This document shows, one piece after another, positions 6,000 through 9,727 of a stretch of 9,727 nt of DNA. A program made the position numbers and the translations under genes. How positions within the stretch are numbered: the first letter of the stretch is position 1; every line of letters starts with the position of its first letter. This DNA is from Deltaproteobacteria bacterium (GTDB lineage: Bacteria; Desulfobacterota; Desulfobulbia; Desulfobulbales; VMSU01): assembly GCA_021789795.1 (NCBI GenBank), contig JAJYJA010000088.1, positions 1 to 9,727 of the forward strand, given 5' to 3'. The notes under the pieces were generated by a model. That model was not told where the DNA came from. It saw only the letters and a list, made by a program, of their open reading frames with translations, and made no database searches.

Positions 6000-7952
6000 T
6001 TGGCCATGGAATTGATTAACGCCATGCTGAAAGGACTTGCCGTAGAGGACCTGCGCGGCTGGGCCGGTAGCAAGATATTCAACCGCGGCAAGGACTACGT
6101 GGGCAACGTGTCCGATCTCGCCCGCACGGAGGATGGTGCCTTGGTGGCATGGGTCTCCGGCACTGGCGAGTACGCCACCATGGTCAGCCGGGATAAGGCT
6201 GGCGACTTCGTTTTCGACTGCACCTGTCCCTATGATGGTGGCGGACCCTGCAAGCACGTGGTGGCAGTGCTCCTTGCAGCGGCCGACGCCTTGAAACGCA
6301 AGCAGGAGATCCCGTTGATCGATCCGAACGACGATCGGTATGCGGAACTGGCGGATCAAGATCAGGACGATGATGAAGAGTATGACGATGAAGAACCGGC
6401 TACTCCGGCCCCTGCCCCGAAGCCAGCCCCCAGCTGTCCTTCCCCACGACTCAAGGCGATCTTGTCAGGAAAAACTCGTGAAGATTTGCTCGCCATGCTG
6501 TTCATCCTGGCGGGAGAGTTCCCTGAGGTTGCCCGCTGGATCGAAGAGTCGGCGCAGCTGAAAACCGGCAAGGTCGATGCCCTGGTCAGTTCTCTGCGCA
6601 AAGAGATTCGTCGCCTGACCTCGGAAGACGCCTGGTACAACCCTTGGAAAGACGAAGGGAGTTTGCCCGACTACTCCCATGTCAAAAAAAGGTTGCACGA
6701 TCTGTTTGATGGCGGTCACGCCGATGCGGTCCTCGACTTGGGGGAGGAACTTTGGGAAGGCGGCAACGAACAGGTGGGCCACTCCCATGACGAAGGGGAG
6801 ACGGCAGGAGAGATCGCCGACTGCCTGGCCATAGTCGTCCAGGCCCTGCCCAAGAGCAGGTTAACCGCCCCGGAGCAGTTGCTGTGGGTGGTCAACCACG
6901 AGCTTGAAGATGAATACGACTTACTGCCAAGGACAGAGGAACTGCTGACCGATCCCAGCTACAAACAGGAACACTGGCGCGATGTCTCTTCGGCCCTCGA
7001 ACTCCGTCTGAAGGAACAGAAGGTGCCGAAATCATCGGATGCCTTTTCGGCGCGCTACCGTCGCGAAAAGGTGATGTCATGGCTGAAGAGGGCATACCAG
7101 CAAAGCGGACAAACGGAGAAGATCATCCCGCTGCTGGAGCAGGAGGCCGACCGATGCCAGAGTTACAACACCCTGGTCGAGGCCTTGCTGGCCGAAGGTC
7201 TTCGTGACTGTGCCCGTCAGTGGTGCATCCGAGGATTCGATAAAACCATTCATGAGGCGCGGGGCATTGCCGCTCGATTACAGGAACAGTTGCGGCACAT
7301 GGCCGAAGAGGACGGGCGGCTCGATTTGGCCGCCGCCTATCGGGCGGAAAATTTTTTTGACCACCCTTCGCCGCAGGCGTATCAGGAACTGCGTCTCGCT
7401 ACGGAACGGATCAAGGTGTGGACTTTAGTTCGTGAAAGGGCGCTCGATTTTTTGCGGACTGGCCGGCGGCCGGTAGCCGGTAGCAGGGGCGAAAAGGAGC
7501 CGTGGCCCCTGCCGGAACCGGAAGTCAAGACGCCGCAAGCCTCGGGCAAGATGCGGTTCTCCAGATCCCCTGATGTGGAAATGCTCATCGAGATCGCCCT
7601 GCTCGAAAAGCGGAACAACGATGCCGTGGAGCTCTATCAGGAGTTGCGCAAGAGCAAACGCTGGGGAGTTGAGATTGACAAACAGCTGGCCAAGGCGGTG
7701 CAGAAAACACATCCCCAAGTCGCCTTGCAGATCTGGGAGTCCATTGCCCTGCGTCTGATCGCCGAGGTCAAGCCGAAGTCGTATCAGGAGGCTGGCGGGT
7801 ACCTGCAGAATATGCGCAAGGTGTATGAGAGTACCGGCCGCCTGCCGGAGTGGAAGACACTGATCCTACGTTTACGGGTGGAGCACAAGGCCAAGCGGCG
7901 GTTGCTTGAGGTGCTGGATGGGTTGACGAAAGACAAGGAGATAGTGGAGTAG
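6000..7952 (+). CDS. SWIM zinc-finger family protein
   Basis: 650 residues. The SWIM motif CxCx7CxH is clear as 'CTCPYDGGGPCKH' (Cys74, Cys76, Cys84, His86), followed by the usual hydrophobic 'VVAVLLAAAD' helix. SWIM fingers bind nucleic acid or protein partners and often occur beside SNF2-type ATPases. An acidic linker (about 117-132, mostly Asp/Glu) and a Pro/Ala stretch (133-148) separate the finger from about 500 residues of helical, TPR-like sequence ('LKRAYQQSGQTEKIIPLLEQ', 'LEKRNNDAVELYQELRK'), likely a protein-interaction scaffold. AGGAG at 5990-5994 is 5 bases from TTG 6000 and 11 from ATG 6006. Either could start translation (650 or 648 residues). It follows the DUF429-like gene by 9 bases, and no catalytic motif is visible. 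A role as DNA- or RNA-binding partner of its neighbour is inferred. Confidence 0.85.
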   Translation: MAMELINAMLKGLAVEDLRGWAGSKIFNRGKDYVGNVSDLARTEDGALVAWVSGTGEYATMVSRDKAGDFVFDCTCPYDGGGPCKHVVAVLLAAADALKRKQEIPLIDPNDDRYAELADQDQDDDEEYDDEEPATPAPAPKPAPSCPSPRLKAILSGKTREDLLAMLFILAGEFPEVARWIEESAQLKTGKVDALVSSLRKEIRRLTSEDAWYNPWKDEGSLPDYSHVKKRLHDLFDGGHADAVLDLGEELWEGGNEQVGHSHDEGETAGEIADCLAIVVQALPKSRLTAPEQLLWVVNHELEDEYDLLPRTEELLTDPSYKQEHWRDVSSALELRLKEQKVPKSSDAFSARYRREKVMSWLKRAYQQSGQTEKIIPLLEQEADRCQSYNTLVEALLAEGLRDCARQWCIRGFDKTIHEARGIAARLQEQLRHMAEEDGRLDLAAAYRAENFFDHPSPQAYQELRLATERIKVWTLVRERALDFLRTGRRPVAGSRGEKEPWPLPEPEVKTPQASGKMRFSRSPDVEMLIEIALLEKRNNDAVELYQELRKSKRWGVEIDKQLAKAVQKTHPQVALQIWESIALRLIAEVKPKSYQEAGGYLQNMRKVYESTGRLPEWKTLILRLRVEHKAKRRLLEVLDGLTKDKEIVE

Positions 7953-7982
7953 ACCCTTGTTATTGAGCGGTGATGTGGGCAT

Positions 7983-8023
7983 GGGCCTGATGATTATGGC
8001 TTCATAGGTGCTAAGCCAGGCCC
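7983..8023. terminator. Possible hairpin between convergent SWIM and helicase genes
   Basis: Within the 78-base convergent gap, GGGCCT (7983-7988) pairs with AGGCCC (8018-8023), and GGCTT (7998-8002) with AAGCC (8013-8017) as an inner helix, with a 9-base bulge on the left. No T run follows on either strand, so the intrinsic-terminator case is weak. It is noted because it is the only hairpin where termination from both sides is expected. Confidence 0.3.
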
Positions 8024-8030
8024 CCGGAAT

Positions 8031-9704
8031 TCACTCCAGCACTTGAATCTGATACCCCATCGCCCGGTAACCTCGCTGCCTCTTCTCCCACATCCTGGCA
8101 AGTTTGGGATTGTCACTCTCGACATAGTCATAGATGCGCACGTCTCGCTTGCCGGCATGTTCTCGGTGCAGACGGCCAGCATACTGCTGAATTGTCCCCT
8201 TCCACGAAATAGGCATGGCGAGCACCAGGGTGTCGAGGGGAGGGTGATCAAACCCTTCCCCGATCAATCTGCCAGTGGCAAGAAGAACCCTGGGTGCCAC
8301 ATCGTCAAGTTCTGCCAATTTTTCCAGGACAACTCGCCGTTCTTTCTTCGTCATCCGCCCATGCAATACGAAGCAGTTTTCTCTGTCGTCCCCCAAATCT
8401 TTACGCAATGACTCAAGGTGCGCGGCTCGTTCAGTGAGGACAAGCACCTTGCGGCCCTGGTCATAGGCGGCACAAATGTCCTGAACGATATGCCGGGTAC
8501 GGTCGCGGTCATTCACCAAGGCGCTGAACAATTCCTGAATCTCCCCCTCTGGCCGCTGTATAGGGCCAATCAGCCTCTGCGCCCAAACCTCAAGTTGGGC
8601 AGGGGCGTTGACCGGCTTGACGGCGTTATGCCGGATCGGGCCGCACTGCATGAAGATGATCGGATGGTGGCCATCGCGTCGGACTGGAGTGGCGGTCATG
8701 CCGAGCACATATTTGGCCTTCGACTGTTTCAGGATCTTCTCGAAAGAGAATGCCGACAGGTGATGACACTCGTCAACGATGATCTGTCCATACTGGTCAA
8801 GGAGTTCTGCAAGCTCCTCGCGCCGCGATAGAGATTGCAGAACCGCGATGTCAATCTTGCCGGTGGGCTTATTCTTGCCACCGCCGATCAGGCCCAGAGC
8901 TCCTTTGGGAAATTCCAGAAAGGTTGCTAACCGTTCCTGCCACTGGCGCAACAGCTCCGTGCGGTGGACCAGGATCAAGGTGCTGATCTTGCGTCGGGCA
9001 AGAATCGCGGCGGCGGTGACTGTTTTGCCGAAGGCTGTGGGGGCGCAGAGCACGCCGGTCTCGTGGTCCAGCATGGTCTTGACTGCCGATTTCTGATCAG
9101 CACGGAGCTTGCCGGTGAATTTCACCTTGATTTTGATGCCGGAGACCCGCTCGTCACGGATTTCCGCCTTGACATTGTTGATGGCGAGCAGCTCCTGCAC
9201 GGCATCCAGACACCCTCTCGGCAGACCAATGTGCAAGGGGAAGTTCTCGGCGCAGCCAATGATGGGCGACATATTCCAGACCGATAGGCGCATGGCCTGG
9301 GCCTTGTAATACTCCGGGTTCTGGAAGGCGGCCAGGCGGATCAGGCGATTGGTCAGCGGTTGCGGCAACTCACTTTTGCTGATGAAAATTTGGTTGGCTT
9401 GCACCAGGGTCAGCGTTTCTGGTAGCGGACCGGAGATGAGGTTCGCGATCGGCGCGTGGCGCTTCCACGGTTCATTTCCCTCCTCATCCGCAACAAAGGC
9501 CACATCCAAAGGGTGGCCTCCCCCGGTGGCCCGCTGGATGCTATTTTCAATCTCTTGCCGGGTCATGGACTTCACAGAGGCAAGAAAGGCCCACTGATCA
9601 GGATACGGGAGCCTCTTGCAAAATGAAAACATTTGCGGTGTGACGGAACTACCCCAGCCGCATCTGGCACATTTACTGGACGGATCAGGTCGTTCAAGGC
9701 TCAT
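8031..9704 (-). CDS. Superfamily 2 DEAD/DEAH-type helicase, TOTE conflict-system-like
   Basis: 557 residues from ATG 9704. ATPase core motifs are Walker A 'APTAFGKT' (221-228), DECH box 'IIVDECHHL' (311-314), 'MTATPVRRDGHHP' (336-347), motif V-like 'LATGRLIGEGFDHPP' (about 475-489) and motif VI 'QQYAGRLHR' (506-514). The upstream block 'LIRLAAFQNPEYYKAQAMRL', 'CAENFPLHIGLPRGCLDAV' and the 'IFMQCGPIRH' segment are hallmarks of the helicase half of large primase-helicase proteins I know as TOTE conflict-system proteins. ATP-driven nucleic-acid unwinding or translocation is expected. Before 'PYPDQWAFLAS' (34-44) the sequence is unlike those proteins and has three cysteines (12, 15, 29). The frame stays open to the window edge and no Shine-Dalgarno sequence precedes 9704, so the true start may lie outside. 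Confidence 0.85.
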   Translation of the reverse strand: MSLERPDPSSKCARCGWGSSVTPQMFSFCKRLPYPDQWAFLASVKSMTRQEIENSIQRATGGGHPLDVAFVADEEGNEPWKRHAPIANLISGPLPETLTLVQANQIFISKSELPQPLTNRLIRLAAFQNPEYYKAQAMRLSVWNMSPIIGCAENFPLHIGLPRGCLDAVQELLAINNVKAEIRDERVSGIKIKVKFTGKLRADQKSAVKTMLDHETGVLCAPTAFGKTVTAAAILARRKISTLILVHRTELLRQWQERLATFLEFPKGALGLIGGGKNKPTGKIDIAVLQSLSRREELAELLDQYGQIIVDECHHLSAFSFEKILKQSKAKYVLGMTATPVRRDGHHPIIFMQCGPIRHNAVKPVNAPAQLEVWAQRLIGPIQRPEGEIQELFSALVNDRDRTRHIVQDICAAYDQGRKVLVLTERAAHLESLRKDLGDDRENCFVLHGRMTKKERRVVLEKLAELDDVAPRVLLATGRLIGEGFDHPPLDTLVLAMPISWKGTIQQYAGRLHREHAGKRDVRIYDYVESDNPKLARMWEKRQRGYRAMGYQIQVLE

Positions 9705-9727
9705 TGAGCCGTTTTTTTCAAGAATAT

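Noticed and set aside
5781..6359. Minus-strand open frame of 192 codons
   Set aside because: Lies opposite the end of the DUF429-like gene and the start of the SWIM gene, both with clear motifs; no family resemblance of its own.

Overview
The window is bacterial, GC-rich and gene-dense. It splits into a chromosomal core (about 1-4590) and what looks like the edge of an integrated island (about 4630 to the right end). The core pairs a CCA-adding enzyme of the type ending in an 'MGYPPGPLY...LLEARLDGLV' signature with a site-2 protease, and carries mnmG-tgt-yajC on the other strand. This resembles Desulfobacterota/Desulfuromonadota (the former Deltaproteobacteria). That assignment is inferred from gene content and protein style only.

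Left part. The 3' end of a tRNA nucleotidyltransferase gene (to 262, + strand) is followed by a compact M50 site-2 protease (368-991, +). The protease has a good sigma70-type promoter placed so that its mRNA would be almost leaderless. Convergent to it, on the minus strand, lies mnmG (4496-2619), tgt (2615-1497) and yajC (1460-1098), tightly packed. A hairpin at 1019-1056 ends this transcription unit. MnmG and Tgt both modify the wobble base (position 34) of tRNAs. YajC belongs to the Sec membrane complex, but the usual next genes, secD and secF, are absent here.

Boundary (4497-5204). No intact gene lies here. Reading on the minus strand, there is a fragment matching the 3' end of a tRNA-Ala, ending in CCA (4658-4630), and then a strong hairpin terminator (4591-4551). 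This is the arrangement left when an element integrates into a tRNA gene and displaces its 3' end. On the other side are short GTTACCCCC-type tandem repeats and a frameshifted remnant of a C-terminal winged-helix-like domain (4908-5155).

Right part. A small DUF429-like protein with RNase H-fold-type acidic motifs (5205-5990) is followed at once by a 650-residue SWIM zinc-finger protein (6000-7952), probably in one operon. Converging on them is a superfamily 2 helicase (9704-8031, minus). It closely resembles the helicase half of the large primase-helicase proteins known as TOTE conflict-system proteins, as I recall them, but the primase part is missing from the window. A predicted nuclease, a SWIM protein and a conflict-type helicase next to a tRNA attachment scar make this the best candidate for an accessory, possibly defensive, module. 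That function is inference from domains and context.
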